NCBI GenBank assembly: GCA_023231115.1
Contig: JALNWA010000005.1
Span: 1 to 64,000, forward strand
Length of the DNA: 64,000 bases
Direction of reading: 5' to 3'
From: Candidatus Altimarinota bacterium
GTDB taxonomy: Bacteria > Patescibacteriota > Gracilibacteria > UBA1369 > LOWO2-01-FULL-3
Positions 13,160 through 20,618 of the stretch are shown in pieces. Made by a program: the position numbers and the translations under genes. Positions within the stretch are counted from its first letter, which is position 1, and the number at the start of each line of letters is the position of its first letter. The notes beneath the pieces are model-generated. The model made no database searches. It was not told the origin of the DNA and was given only the letters and a program-made list of their open reading frames with translations.

Positions 13160-14473
13160 ATGAAAAAAATAGTAAAAAATTCAATTAAAATTTTCAGTGC
13201 AATTATAATTATCGCGTTTGTATTTCTTATAAAAACAACTTCGGGAATAAACCCTTTCACAAATGGAACTAACGAAAGGAACATGATAGTTGTCTTAAGC
13301 GACCTTCATCTTGGTGCCGACCTTGCCTATGCGGAGTGCAACAAAAACCTTTCCTCTCTCCAAAAACTACTCAAACAAATAAGCGTCTCGCCAGATATCA
13401 AGGAGCTTGTTATCGCCGGAGATTTGATTGATGAATGGTTTGTGCCAGCCACAATAGACACTTATCAAGGAAAAGATCAGCGTGATTTTGTTCAGCGTAT
13501 TGCGAAGACAAACAAAGGCGTAATTGACGCATTTAATAGTATAATTCAAGAAGGAAAAATTTTAGTAACTTATGTTCCCGGAAACCATGATCTGACAATA
13601 ACTGCGGAAAATATTGACCTTATTCTTCCGGGAATAAATCAAGCGCGGGATAAAGAACAAGGCTTAGGCACGTACTCACCAGTTGATTATCCTAAAATAG
13701 CTATCGAGCATGGCCATCGTTACAATTTCTTTTGTGCGCCAGATCCGATTTCAAATCAAGACATAGCACCAGGAACAATAATGCCTCCGGGATATTTTTT
13801 CACAAGAATTGCCGCCCTCTATGTTGCCCAAGGTAGGCCATTACCGGGCGATGCTACACCGGTTGTTACCCCAAATCTTTCGGGCGGTGAGCAACAGGAT
13901 TTAATGTTTAGATATTGGAAGATATGGCAGATGACAGCGAATTTATTCCCGATAACTAATAAATTTGACGAGAATGTTATTTTAACAAATGTTGATGGAT
14001 TCACAGGGTCGTATTCCGTAAACGATCTTATTCCTCATCAATCAACTCTAGGCGGACTTATAGACGTGAATCTTTTCAAGGGAATTGAAGATAATTGGGA
14101 CGCAAGACAAACTATAAATAATGTCCCTGTACATAGTGCTACTTCTCACGCAATCGATTTTGTTAATTCAGCGACCGAGACCGACGATCAGGCAATTTTA
14201 CAGTACTTTATGAATCCTAAATCGGATAAAAGAATTGTTGTATTTGGTCATACGCACCAACCTAAAATCATTGCATCTCAAAATTATAATAATGAGAAAT
14301 CTATCTATGCAAATTCCGGAACATGGATTGATAAAAATCCAAAACAGACGACCATGAATTTTGTAGTCATAATACCACAAAACGCGGATGCGTCTTCACA
14401 AACCTATGTCAAACTTTACAATTTCGAAGGTGAAGTTGTAACAAAAATGGCAGAGGATTCATTGCGTTATTAG
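13160..14473 (+). CDS. Membrane-anchored calcineurin-like metallophosphoesterase
   Basis: 437 aa. An N-terminal hydrophobic helix (about 8-27, IKIFSAIIIIAFVFLIK) serves as signal or anchor, so the catalytic domain is extracytoplasmic. Metal ligands are all visible: VLSDLHLGAD (D-x-H), VIAGDLIDEW (GD), YVPGNHDLT (GNHD), EHGHRYNFF and VVFGHTHQP (GHxH). The family hydrolyses phosphomono- or diesters (nucleotides, lipids such as UDP-diacylglucosamine, or DNA); the substrate cannot be assigned. It sits between the lone higA and higBA in the accessory island, with its final codons forming half of the higBA operator. Confidence 0.85.
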   Translation: MKKIVKNSIKIFSAIIIIAFVFLIKTTSGINPFTNGTNERNMIVVLSDLHLGADLAYAECNKNLSSLQKLLKQISVSPDIKELVIAGDLIDEWFVPATIDTYQGKDQRDFVQRIAKTNKGVIDAFNSIIQEGKILVTYVPGNHDLTITAENIDLILPGINQARDKEQGLGTYSPVDYPKIAIEHGHRYNFFCAPDPISNQDIAPGTIMPPGYFFTRIAALYVAQGRPLPGDATPVVTPNLSGGEQQDLMFRYWKIWQMTANLFPITNKFDENVILTNVDGFTGSYSVNDLIPHQSTLGGLIDVNLFKGIEDNWDARQTINNVPVHSATSHAIDFVNSATETDDQAILQYFMNPKSDKRIVVFGHTHQPKIIASQNYNNEKSIYANSGTWIDKNPKQTTMNFVVIIPQNADASSQTYVKLYNFEGEVVTKMAEDSLRY

Positions 14474-14510
14474 TTGACTACGCCCTAATAACGCGCTACA
14501 ATAATAACGC
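14464..14510 (+). promoter_or_regulatory. higBA promoter and palindromic operator
   Basis: Promoter TTGACT (14474-14479), 17 nt, TACAAT (14497-14502). Around the -35, GCGTTATTAG (14464-14473) and CTAATAACGC (14485-14494) form a perfect 10-bp inverted repeat, and TAATAACGC recurs at 14502-14510 over the -10/start region. This is where HigA would be expected to bind to repress its own operon. The left half-site is also the end of the upstream coding sequence. Confidence 0.65.
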
Positions 14511-14521
14511 ACCACGTTAAT

Positions 14522-14806
14522 ATGATTAAGAATTTTAAAGACAAGGAAAGTGAGAAGATATTTAACAGAGAAATGTCACGAAAACTGCCTCCGGAAATTC
14601 AAAGAATATCGATGAGAAAGCTATGGATGTTGGATGCGACAATGTCAATAAACGACTTAAGTATCCCGCCATCAAATCATTTGGAAAAATTAAAAGGGGA
14701 TAGGAAAGGACAATATAGCGTAAGGATAAATGACAAGTGGAGAATTTGTTTCAAATGGAAAAATGGAGAAGCTTATGAAGTGGAAATAACAAATTATCAC
14801 AAATAA
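14522..14806 (+). CDS. higB: HigB toxin (RelE superfamily mRNA interferase)
   Basis: 94 aa, full length for HigB/plasmid-killer toxins: FKDKESEKIFNREMSRKLPP, LDATMSINDLSIPPSNHLEKL, then GDRKGQYSVRINDKWRICFKW and a final EVEITNYHK. The basic core residues and the Y-S-V-R-x-N-x-x-W-R-I motif expected for ribosome-dependent mRNA cleavage are present. The antitoxin gene follows 3 nt after the stop, in the toxin-first order of higBA. A self-repressed promoter lies directly upstream. Intact by eye. Such modules stabilise chromosomal cassette arrays, which fits the island. Confidence 0.9.
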   Translation: MIKNFKDKESEKIFNREMSRKLPPEIQRISMRKLWMLDATMSINDLSIPPSNHLEKLKGDRKGQYSVRINDKWRICFKWKNGEAYEVEITNYHK

Positions 14807-14809
14807 AAT

Positions 14810-15124
14810 ATGACCAAAAAAATATCACCAATCACTCCCGGAGAAATACTAATGGAAGAATTCATGAAACCTTTCGGAATTTCACAATACAAAATTGCAA
14901 AAGACATCGGAGTTTCGGCAAGAAGAATAAATGAAATAGTGCACGGAGAAAGGGTTATATCTGCTGATACGGCACTTCGTTTTAGTAAATATTTCACAAC
15001 CTCGGCACAATTTTGGCTAAATCTTCAATCCCACTACAATCTTGAGATCGAATCTGAAAAATTATCAAAAAAATTGGATTTCGAAATAAAACCATTGGAT
15101 ACTTCAAGACTTGTTTTGGCCTAG
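14810..15124 (+). CDS. higA: HigA antitoxin
   Basis: 104-aa XRE-type antitoxin paired with HigB. HTH in SQYKIAKDIGVSARRINEIV, followed by HGERVISADTALRFSKYF, the dimerisation helices of this family. It differs from the lone copy at 12796-13110 by L/I in the G(L/I)SQYK(L/I) stretch and R/H in QS(R/H)YNLE. Probably binds the palindrome at 14464-14494 and neutralises HigB by complex formation. Coupled to higB by a 3-nt gap. Confidence 0.92.
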   Translation: MTKKISPITPGEILMEEFMKPFGISQYKIAKDIGVSARRINEIVHGERVISADTALRFSKYFTTSAQFWLNLQSHYNLEIESEKLSKKLDFEIKPLDTSRLVLA

Positions 15125-15145
15125 ATTTTAAAATAAACACGGAAT

Positions 15146-15508
15146 ATGCCAAAAAAACTCAGCAAATTCATCTACTGGACACCACGCATTTTATCGATAA
15201 TTTTTATCTGCTTTTTAGCGCTGTTCTCTCTGGATATCTTTGATGGAAATTATGGATTCTGGGGGACGGTTTTAGGCCTTTTCATGCACAATTTGCCTTC
15301 GATCTTTTTGACAATTATTCTTATAATTTCTTGGAAATACGAAATAGTCGGAGGTATAGCATTTATTCTAGCAGGATTATTGTATATCGTCCTCCTGATG
15401 CAAAATAAATTCGAGTGGTACATGTTGGCTTGGGCAACACAAATCTCCGGAATAGCATTTTTTATAGGAGCATTATTCTTGATAGGGTGGTTTAAGAAAA
15501 GGAAATAA
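15146..15508 (+). CDS. Small four-helix membrane protein of unknown function
   Basis: 120 aa with four hydrophobic helices (about 12-30, 36-65, 67-85, 92-116) and a basic tail KKRK. The pattern WTPRILSIIFICFLALFSLD, W...LP, W(K)YE(I)VGG resembles an uncharacterised family of small bacterial/archaeal membrane proteins. It starts 22 nt after higA and is probably co-transcribed with higBA. A fragment of a related copy is at 12637-12705. No function can be assigned. Confidence 0.65.
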   Translation: MPKKLSKFIYWTPRILSIIFICFLALFSLDIFDGNYGFWGTVLGLFMHNLPSIFLTIILIISWKYEIVGGIAFILAGLLYIVLLMQNKFEWYMLAWATQISGIAFFIGALFLIGWFKKRK

Positions 15509-15522
15509 AGTGGCGTCTATAT

Positions 15523-15552
15523 TTGACAAAAAAAGACAAAAAGACCTAAAAT
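15523..15552 (+). promoter_or_regulatory. Sigma70-type promoter of the 105-aa gene
   Basis: TTGACA (15523-15528), 18 nt, TAAAAT (15547-15552); predicted start near 15559, 27 nt before the ATG. Confidence 0.65.
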
Positions 15553-15585
15553 AACATCCTTTTATCAAAAAAACCGCAAAATTCA

Positions 15586-15903
15586 ATGACAACAGAACCA
15601 AAAGAACCGGAATTATCTCCCCTAATAGACCTTCAAACAACCAGAATTCCGAGGGAGTGTTTTAAGTCTGAATGCGAGGGTTGTCCGGCAAATGATGGAG
15701 TGTTTTTTGATCTTGATACTAAAAGACATTCACTCTACTGTGCAGTTCAGGCGGCATTATTGACGGGGGAGCCAAGAAAGGCTAGCATTCTAAGTCTTCA
15801 GCTTAATGCCGGAGCAAATCCTCCAAAATGCCAACCGCTCGAAAGCGCGACAAAAATCAAACAATACTTGGATTATCTTGCACCTGACGATATGGCAATT
15901 TAG
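15586..15903 (+). CDS. Unknown 105-aa protein with Cys cluster
   Basis: Not recognised. Residues 23-32 contain C-x4-C-x2-C (ECFKSECEGCPAND), with two further Cys (LYCAVQ, PPKCQP), which could bind zinc or an iron-sulfur cluster. The rest is soluble with no membrane segment. It has its own promoter and ends 4 nt inside the convergent purH stop. Last gene of the accessory island on this side. Confidence 0.6.
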   Translation: MTTEPKEPELSPLIDLQTTRIPRECFKSECEGCPANDGVFFDLDTKRHSLYCAVQAALLTGEPRKASILSLQLNAGANPPKCQPLESATKIKQYLDYLAPDDMAI

Positions 15904-17438
15904 TGCTTAAAATACCTTCTTCCTGAAAACACCATCGCCAAGCCAAGTTCGTCAGCTTTTTTGATGACTTCTTCGTCGCTCACAGAGCCTCCCGGTTGAA
16001 TGATAGCCGAAATTCCGAGGTCATGCGCCATCTCTACGCTATCAGTGAAAGGAAAGAACGCATCTGAAGACATTACAGAGCCTTTTACGCGGTCGCCACC
16101 CTTGAAACCCGCTATCTTTATGCTATCGACTCGCGACATCTGCCCAGCCCCAATTCCAGTGACTACAGCACCCTTCGAAAAGACAATTGCGTTGGATCTC
16201 ACGTGCTTCACGACTTTTGTAGCAAAAAGCATCGATTTTAGCTCCTCATCGGTAGGTTTTGCCTTTGTTACGACCTTCAAATCGTCCAAAGTAAGGTCAT
16301 AAGTATCTTTTGTTTGTATCAAAATTCCGCCTGCGACTTTCTTGATATCTGTCTGAAATAAGTCCTTTTTAAGCTCTCCAGTCTCAAGAATTCGTAGATT
16401 TTTCCTTGTCATAAGCCTTTTTAGTGCGGCAGGGGAATATGAAGGCGCAATAATCAATTCCACGAACATATTTTCCGCTTTAATATGATCCAAAACAGCT
16501 TCGTTTACTTCTCTGTTTAATGCGATAATACAGCCAAAAGCGGACAATGAATCCACCTTGTAAGCCTGAATAAACGCATCTTCGATAGTGTTTGAGCAAG
16601 CCACTCCACAAGGATTATTGTGCTTAACAAAGACAACAGTTGGTTCTTTGAATTCCTTTACAAGCTCAAGTGCGCTATTTGCATCCACGATATTGTTGAA
16701 AGAAAGCTCTTTTCCGTGCAAAACCTTCGAATTTGTAACATTTGCATCATGATTCTCGGGATTTTTGAAAAATGCGGCTTTCTGCTGAGGATTTTCCCCA
16801 TATCTCAAGCTACAAACCTTTTCATAATGAAGATTGAGCAACTCGCTCTCACCAAGAATTTCTCTAAAATAATTATCAATTGCCTCATCATATTTATACG
16901 TAAAAGTGAAGGCCTTTCTCGCAAGTTTTTTGCGTGTTTCTAGGCTTGTTTCGCCATTCTCCTTAATTTCCCCCAATACTGCCTCATAATCGCTCGGATC
17001 AGTCAAAACAGTCACAAATTTGAAATTTTTTGCCGCGCTTCTAACCATGCTTGGCCCGCCAATATCTATGTTTTCAATTGCTTCTTCCTCAGTCACATCA
17101 GGTTTCGCAATAGTCGCCTTGAATGGATAAAGATTGATTACGACAAGGTCAATAAATTTTATTCCGTGCTCTTTTGCCGCAGAAACATGCTCTGCATTAT
17201 CTCTAACTGCCAAAATTCCTCCATGAACAAGAGGATGAAGAGTTTTCACTCTACCTCCCATCATCTCCGGAAATCCTGTGTAGTCGGATACGTCTTTTAC
17301 GCTTATCTTAGCCTCTTTTAAGGCCTTCGCAGTTCCTCCCGTTGAAAGAATTTCCACTCCATTCTTCTCAAGCTCTCGCGCAAATTCAACAATCCCAGTC
17401 TTGTCTGAGACGCTAATTAAAGCTGTTTTTAAAGCCAT
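15900..17438 (-). CDS. purH: Bifunctional AICAR transformylase / IMP cyclohydrolase PurH
   Basis: 512 aa, full length. The MGS-like IMP cyclohydrolase domain is residues 1 to about 195 (ALISVSDKTGIVEFARELEK, STGGTAKAL, GFPEMMGGRVKTLHP). The AICAR transformylase domain follows, with RYGENPQQKAAF and the catalytic KHNNPCGVA segment intact, and FSKGAVVTGIGAGQMSRVDS near the end. It catalyses the last two steps to IMP, using 10-formyl-THF for the first. As PurP is also encoded nearby, the formylation step seems doubly covered; PurH may mainly supply the cyclohydrolase. Same strand as purP, separated by the island. Confidence 0.96.
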   Translation of the reverse strand: MALKTALISVSDKTGIVEFARELEKNGVEILSTGGTAKALKEAKISVKDVSDYTGFPEMMGGRVKTLHPLVHGGILAVRDNAEHVSAAKEHGIKFIDLVVINLYPFKATIAKPDVTEEEAIENIDIGGPSMVRSAAKNFKFVTVLTDPSDYEAVLGEIKENGETSLETRKKLARKAFTFTYKYDEAIDNYFREILGESELLNLHYEKVCSLRYGENPQQKAAFFKNPENHDANVTNSKVLHGKELSFNNIVDANSALELVKEFKEPTVVFVKHNNPCGVACSNTIEDAFIQAYKVDSLSAFGCIIALNREVNEAVLDHIKAENMFVELIIAPSYSPAALKRLMTRKNLRILETGELKKDLFQTDIKKVAGGILIQTKDTYDLTLDDLKVVTKAKPTDEELKSMLFATKVVKHVRSNAIVFSKGAVVTGIGAGQMSRVDSIKIAGFKGGDRVKGSVMSSDAFFPFTDSVEMAHDLGISAIIQPGGSVSDEEVIKKADELGLAMVFSGRRYFKH

Positions 17439-17493
17439 TTTTGTGGGTTTTTACAATTCCTCACCCAGACGCCAAGTTTAATTGGATGAACAC

Positions 17494-17525
17494 AAAAAAT
17501 CAAGAGCTTATGAGGGCTCTTGATT
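17494..17525 (-). terminator. Rho-independent terminator of the MopE-repeat gene
   Basis: Perfect 10-bp stem AATCAAGAGC (17498-17507) / GCTCTTGATT (17516-17525); read on the - strand it ends in a T6 run. Lies just downstream of the gene ending at 17544 and upstream of purH. Confidence 0.85.
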
Positions 17526-17543
17526 AAATGATTCTTGTGCTAT

Positions 17544-18002
17544 TTATTTTTCATCATCCATTCTTCCAGTGCAATCCTCATCAACACCGTCGCAAGCTTC
17601 TTCGTGAGGTTTTACTCCAGGCTGCTTCACGCTGTAACGATCATACGTGCATGTTTGTATTTCTGCTCTGCAAATTCCGACGTCCATTTTAGACGGTTTT
17701 CCTGTATAAATAACTGCGGGCGTCAAGTCGTCATCCACAAGTCCGTCACAATTATCATCAACACCGTCGCAAGCTTCTTCGTGAGGTTTTACTCCATTCT
17801 TATTAATGTAGCGATCATCCACACTTTCAAATCGAAGTCTTTCTTCATTTATTAGAGTATCAGGTCTTGCTGTCATGACACTTCCATCTTTATCAAATGT
17901 GTTGGTTGTGTTCTCCAGAATCTCAGGTTTTTTATCTGCAATTGCGTCAGCATCACCAGTAGGTTTTTCTTCAGGGAAAGGTCTTTGAGTATCATTAGCC
18001 AT
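17544..18002 (-). CDS. MopE-type metal-binding-repeat protein
   Basis: 152 aa with two copies of the motif HEEACDGVD(D/E)(N/D)C(D/T)G (about residues 81-96 and 134-149), the Asp/Cys-rich element of MopE-like proteins that bind calcium or copper and occur in secreted proteins of myxobacteria and CPR. The N-terminal part is acidic with no obvious signal peptide, so location is unclear. Start 18002 (MANDTQRPFP) is chosen because the promoter at 18031-18059 would start transcription near 18024. The two motifs are encoded by a 42-nt exact direct repeat, pointing to recent duplication. Confidence 0.7.
   Translation of the reverse strand: MANDTQRPFPEEKPTGDADAIADKKPEILENTTNTFDKDGSVMTARPDTLINEERLRFESVDDRYINKNGVKPHEEACDGVDDNCDGLVDDDLTPAVIYTGKPSKMDVGICRAEIQTCTYDRYSVKQPGVKPHEEACDGVDEDCTGRMDDEK
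17578..17796. repeat. Pair of exact 42-nt direct repeats (17578-17619 and 17755-17796)
   Basis: Identical 42-nt blocks encode the two GVKPHEEACDGVDD-type segments of the MopE-like protein. The 135 nt between them show no such identity. Confidence 0.85.
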
Positions 18003-18030
18003 ATAAATATTTGTTAAATATAGGAAAACG

Positions 18031-18059
18031 ATTCTACTGTAAATAGTGCGAGGTGTCAA
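18031..18059 (-). promoter_or_regulatory. Sigma70-type promoter of the MopE-repeat gene
   Basis: On the - strand: TTGACA (18054-18059), 17 nt, TAGAAT (18031-18036). Near consensus; sets the start codon at 18002. Confidence 0.78.
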
Positions 18060-18069
18060 GTTTTAAATG

Positions 18070-18333
18070 TCAAACCTCATCCACCCCACCCTTACTCCAC
18101 GGATTGCATCTCAAAATTCGCCATCCAGCCTTAAGGCTTCCCCAAACTAGCCCATGTTTTTTCAAAGACTGTCGAGCATACTCCGAACAACTCGGCTTAA
18201 ATCTGCAATATCCATATGGAAAAAGAGGCTTAAACCAGCCATGATCAGGCGACAAAGTTTTTTGATAAATAACAACGAAAAAAGCCGCCGTATTTCTCGG
18301 CAGCTTCCAAATGTATAAGAATAACCTCCTCAT
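18070..18333 (-). CDS. yidD: Membrane protein insertion efficiency factor YidD
   Basis: 87 aa with the diagnostic YQKTLSPDHGWFK, CRFKPSCSEYARQSLKKHG and GSLKAGWRILRCNPWSKGG. The small, amphipathic YidD sits at the inner face of the membrane and assists YidC-dependent insertion. Starts 1 nt after the stop of the LysM/M23 gene (18335), so it is translationally coupled to it. The usual neighbours rnpA, rpmH and yidC are not adjacent. Confidence 0.95.
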   Translation of the reverse strand: MRRLFLYIWKLPRNTAAFFVVIYQKTLSPDHGWFKPLFPYGYCRFKPSCSEYARQSLKKHGLVWGSLKAGWRILRCNPWSKGGVDEV

Positions 18334-18334
18334 C

Positions 18335-19579
18335 CTAGTAATAATTTATAGGATTTTGCTTAACACCGTCTATCGTAACTTCCCAATGTAAATGTATTCC
18401 TGTAATACCGTAAACACGTCCTGTGTTACCCATAATACCGATCACATCACCTTGGTTTACAAACTGTCCAACTGAAACATTTACGCTATCAAGATGGGCA
18501 TATAGAGATTTAACTCCGTTTCCATGATCTATAATTACGTGATTTCCGTATCCGCCACCCCAAGTTCCTGAAGAAGCTTTGATTACTGTACCGCTAGCCG
18601 CAGACCAAATAGGTGGTTTGCTTCTATCGGCAATATCTATAGCATAATGTCCTCCGCGATATCCTTGTGTGATTTTACCTCTTGTAGGGAATATAAATAT
18701 CTTTCCAACTGATGGCACTGCGCTTGAAGGAGAAGCCGAAATCGCACGACTGTTTCTTGTAACTGAAGACACTCTATAAGTCTCTCCTGCGATCAAATCT
18801 CCTGCAATTGGTTTTGCATTAGGGATGAAAATCAACTGTCCTTTTGCAACCGTCTCAGTATCAAGCCCGTTTTGAGCAATAATAGTATCCTGTGAAATAT
18901 TGTATCTTGTCGCAATTTTATTCAAAGTATCTCCGGATTTAACGGTATAACTAACACCATCAACCGGCGGAACTCGAAGTGATTGTCCTATTCTAAGCGA
19001 ATTTGCATTAGCCAAATGGTTTTCCCACATAATAGTCTCTGTATTTAGCCCATATCTTGCCGCAATAACAGATAAAGACTCTCCGGACTCAACAACGTGA
19101 ACCGCATAATCGGTAAGACCGATTCTTGAAGAATTATCTGTAATAGGATTCATTTTTACAATATATCCGTTTTCGTCTGAAACAAGCACATCTCCGGGAG
19201 TGACATAAGACTCCATGTAGTTCTCTTGATACATCATTGATGCGGCCGTGAAATTACCTCCTGAAGTGAAAGAAGTTACAAGCAAAGCCATAAGTGAAAC
19301 AGTAGACGCCTGAAAAAGAAGTTTTTTCTGAGGAGCCGCAGGAATAGCCTTGCTAATGTACTTTTTAATATCATCCAGAAACGCAAAAAACCTTTCAGCG
19401 ACAGGATTCTTCAAAAGATAAGAAATAGGAGAGATTGTGAATTTAAGAAAATCAACCACATACATTTTCACAAGATATCCTTTTGAGAATATACGTAGAT
19501 GACGCATTCTTCTCGCAAACTTATTAACCTGTAATGTTGTTTCTAATATATCTATGGTAAGTTTGGTTAGTTTTTTCAA
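18335..19579 (-). CDS. LysM / M23-family peptidoglycan endopeptidase
   Basis: 414 aa. A cytoplasmic N-terminus and one hydrophobic helix (about 88-105, STVSLMALLVTSF) anchor it; then two LysM domains (HVVESGESLSVIAARYGLN and YTVKSGDTLNKIATRYNIS), a linker, and a C-terminal M23 domain (from about 310) with GGHYAIDIADR, NHVIIDHGNG, YAHLDSVNVSVGQ and HLHWEV, giving the H-x(n)-D and H-x-H zinc ligands. It should cut peptide cross-links in peptidoglycan. The first codon at 19579 is TTG, one base after the predicted transcription start, so either a leaderless message or a later start (ATG 19507) is used. Confidence 0.9.
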   Translation of the reverse strand: MKKLTKLTIDILETTLQVNKFARRMRHLRIFSKGYLVKMYVVDFLKFTISPISYLLKNPVAERFFAFLDDIKKYISKAIPAAPQKKLLFQASTVSLMALLVTSFTSGGNFTAASMMYQENYMESYVTPGDVLVSDENGYIVKMNPITDNSSRIGLTDYAVHVVESGESLSVIAARYGLNTETIMWENHLANANSLRIGQSLRVPPVDGVSYTVKSGDTLNKIATRYNISQDTIIAQNGLDTETVAKGQLIFIPNAKPIAGDLIAGETYRVSSVTRNSRAISASPSSAVPSVGKIFIFPTRGKITQGYRGGHYAIDIADRSKPPIWSAASGTVIKASSGTWGGGYGNHVIIDHGNGVKSLYAHLDSVNVSVGQFVNQGDVIGIMGNTGRVYGITGIHLHWEVTIDGVKQNPINYY

Positions 19580-19586
19580 GCAAGCG

Positions 19587-19615
19587 ACTATAACACGAGA
19601 TGCTTAAAATGTCAA
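19587..19615 (-). promoter_or_regulatory. Sigma70-type promoter of the LysM/M23-yidD operon
   Basis: On the - strand: TTGACA (19610-19615), 17 nt, TATAGT (19587-19592). Transcription would start near 19580. Confidence 0.75.
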
Positions 19616-19932
19616 CCTACAACAATATTCATTTAATTATGACTGATTTTGCCCCTATAAGACAATACCCCCTAGTTGACTTTCACTATAAAACATGGTG
19701 AGCGGATTGTTTGAAGAATTTTTAACACGCAAAAAACCTCTGGAATAAGCCCTAAATAAAGTCAAGAGCATTGTTGAAATATAACTGTCTAAGAAAATAA
19801 ATACTTGACTTTTTGACACAATCATTGTCTTTTTCTCTTGCAAAAAAATTGCCATTTTGGTAACTTCCGTCTGCTTTTATATTTCTGCTCTATCGTCTAA
19901 ATATAGATATAGGGCTATAATCCAAAGAATAT
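19616..19932. other. Intergenic region between divergent M23 and rpsF genes
   Basis: No ORF on either strand looks coding. A TATAAT at 19916-19921 lies 12 nt before rpsF and may be its -10, without a good -35. TTGACT and TTGACA occur 2 nt apart at 19805-19818, and ACAATCATTGT (11-nt palindrome) follows. No ribosomal-protein autoregulatory structure is evident to me. Confidence 0.4.
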
Positions 19933-20598
19933 ATGGATACACGACTCGCAAAATACGAGCTCATGGTGATTCTTATGCCGGATATGGGTGAATCCAAAAC
20001 GGCCGAAGAACTCCAAGAAGTTCGAGAACAAATCACCGCAACTGGTGGAGAGATCCTAGATGAGGATCTTTGGGGTGTTCGCAAACTTGCTTACCAAATC
20101 AAAAAGCAAGAAAACGGCTACTATGCAGTGTTTAATTTCACATTTGACACAAGCAAAGTACACGAATTAGAGACATCTCTTATTCTAAATCCACAAGTTA
20201 TAAGACAGCTTGTACTTAGAATTTCAGATTCATACACTTTAAAGAAACTTGCAGATTACGAAGAGCAGTGGGCAAAAGATGACCTTGAAAGCAAACAAAA
20301 AGAAGACGCTGAACAGGAAAGAAAAGATGAACTTAAAAAACCCGTAAGAAAGGTTGAAAAACCTCTTAAGAAAGAGGAAAAGGTCGTTGAAGTAAAAGAA
20401 GAAAAAGAAGAAGAAAAACCTAAAAAAGAAACAAAGAAAATAAAAGAAGAAGTAAAAGAAGAAAAAGAGGAGGAAGAAGAAAAGCCAAAGAAAGAAACAA
20501 AGAAGAAAAAAGAGGAAGAAACTGATTCAAGATCAAAACTTGATGAATTTGACGAAAAACTAAGAAGCCTTATAAACGATCCGGATATAACTTTATAA
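19933..20598 (+). CDS. rpsF: 30S ribosomal protein S6 with long charged C-terminal extension
   Basis: 221 aa. Residues 1 to about 100 form the S6 ferredoxin-like fold: YELMVILMPDMGESKTAEEL, EDLWGVRKLAYQIKKQENGYY and LRISDSY. The family is usually 95-135 aa; the remaining ~110 residues are Lys/Glu-rich with repeated EEKPKKETKK units, ending in a short ordered-looking tail SKLDEFDEKLRSLINDPDI. S6 binds S18 and 16S rRNA in the platform of the small subunit. First gene of rpsF-ssb-rpsR, the standard bacterial order. Confidence 0.95.
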   Translation: MDTRLAKYELMVILMPDMGESKTAEELQEVREQITATGGEILDEDLWGVRKLAYQIKKQENGYYAVFNFTFDTSKVHELETSLILNPQVIRQLVLRISDSYTLKKLADYEEQWAKDDLESKQKEDAEQERKDELKKPVRKVEKPLKKEEKVVEVKEEKEEEKPKKETKKIKEEVKEEKEEEEEKPKKETKKKKEEETDSRSKLDEFDEKLRSLINDPDITL

Positions 20599-20618
20599 TT
20601 TTTTAACGACGCCAAAAT

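Noticed and set aside
14474..14520. A fourth attC-like site before higB (AATAACGC ... GTTAATA)
   Set aside because: The repeats are better explained as the higBA promoter and HigA operator; no core stem or length like the real sites.
12637..15124. Near-duplicate higA as an assembly artefact
   Set aside because: The two copies differ at many third codon positions and have different flanks, so they are true paralogs.
17578..17796. CRISPR-like repeats
   Set aside because: Only two copies, inside a coding sequence and encoding the same protein motif; no array or cas gene.
20256..20615. Ser/Phe-rich reading frame antisense to the S6 tail
   Set aside because: A mirror of the Lys/Glu repeat; not a gene.
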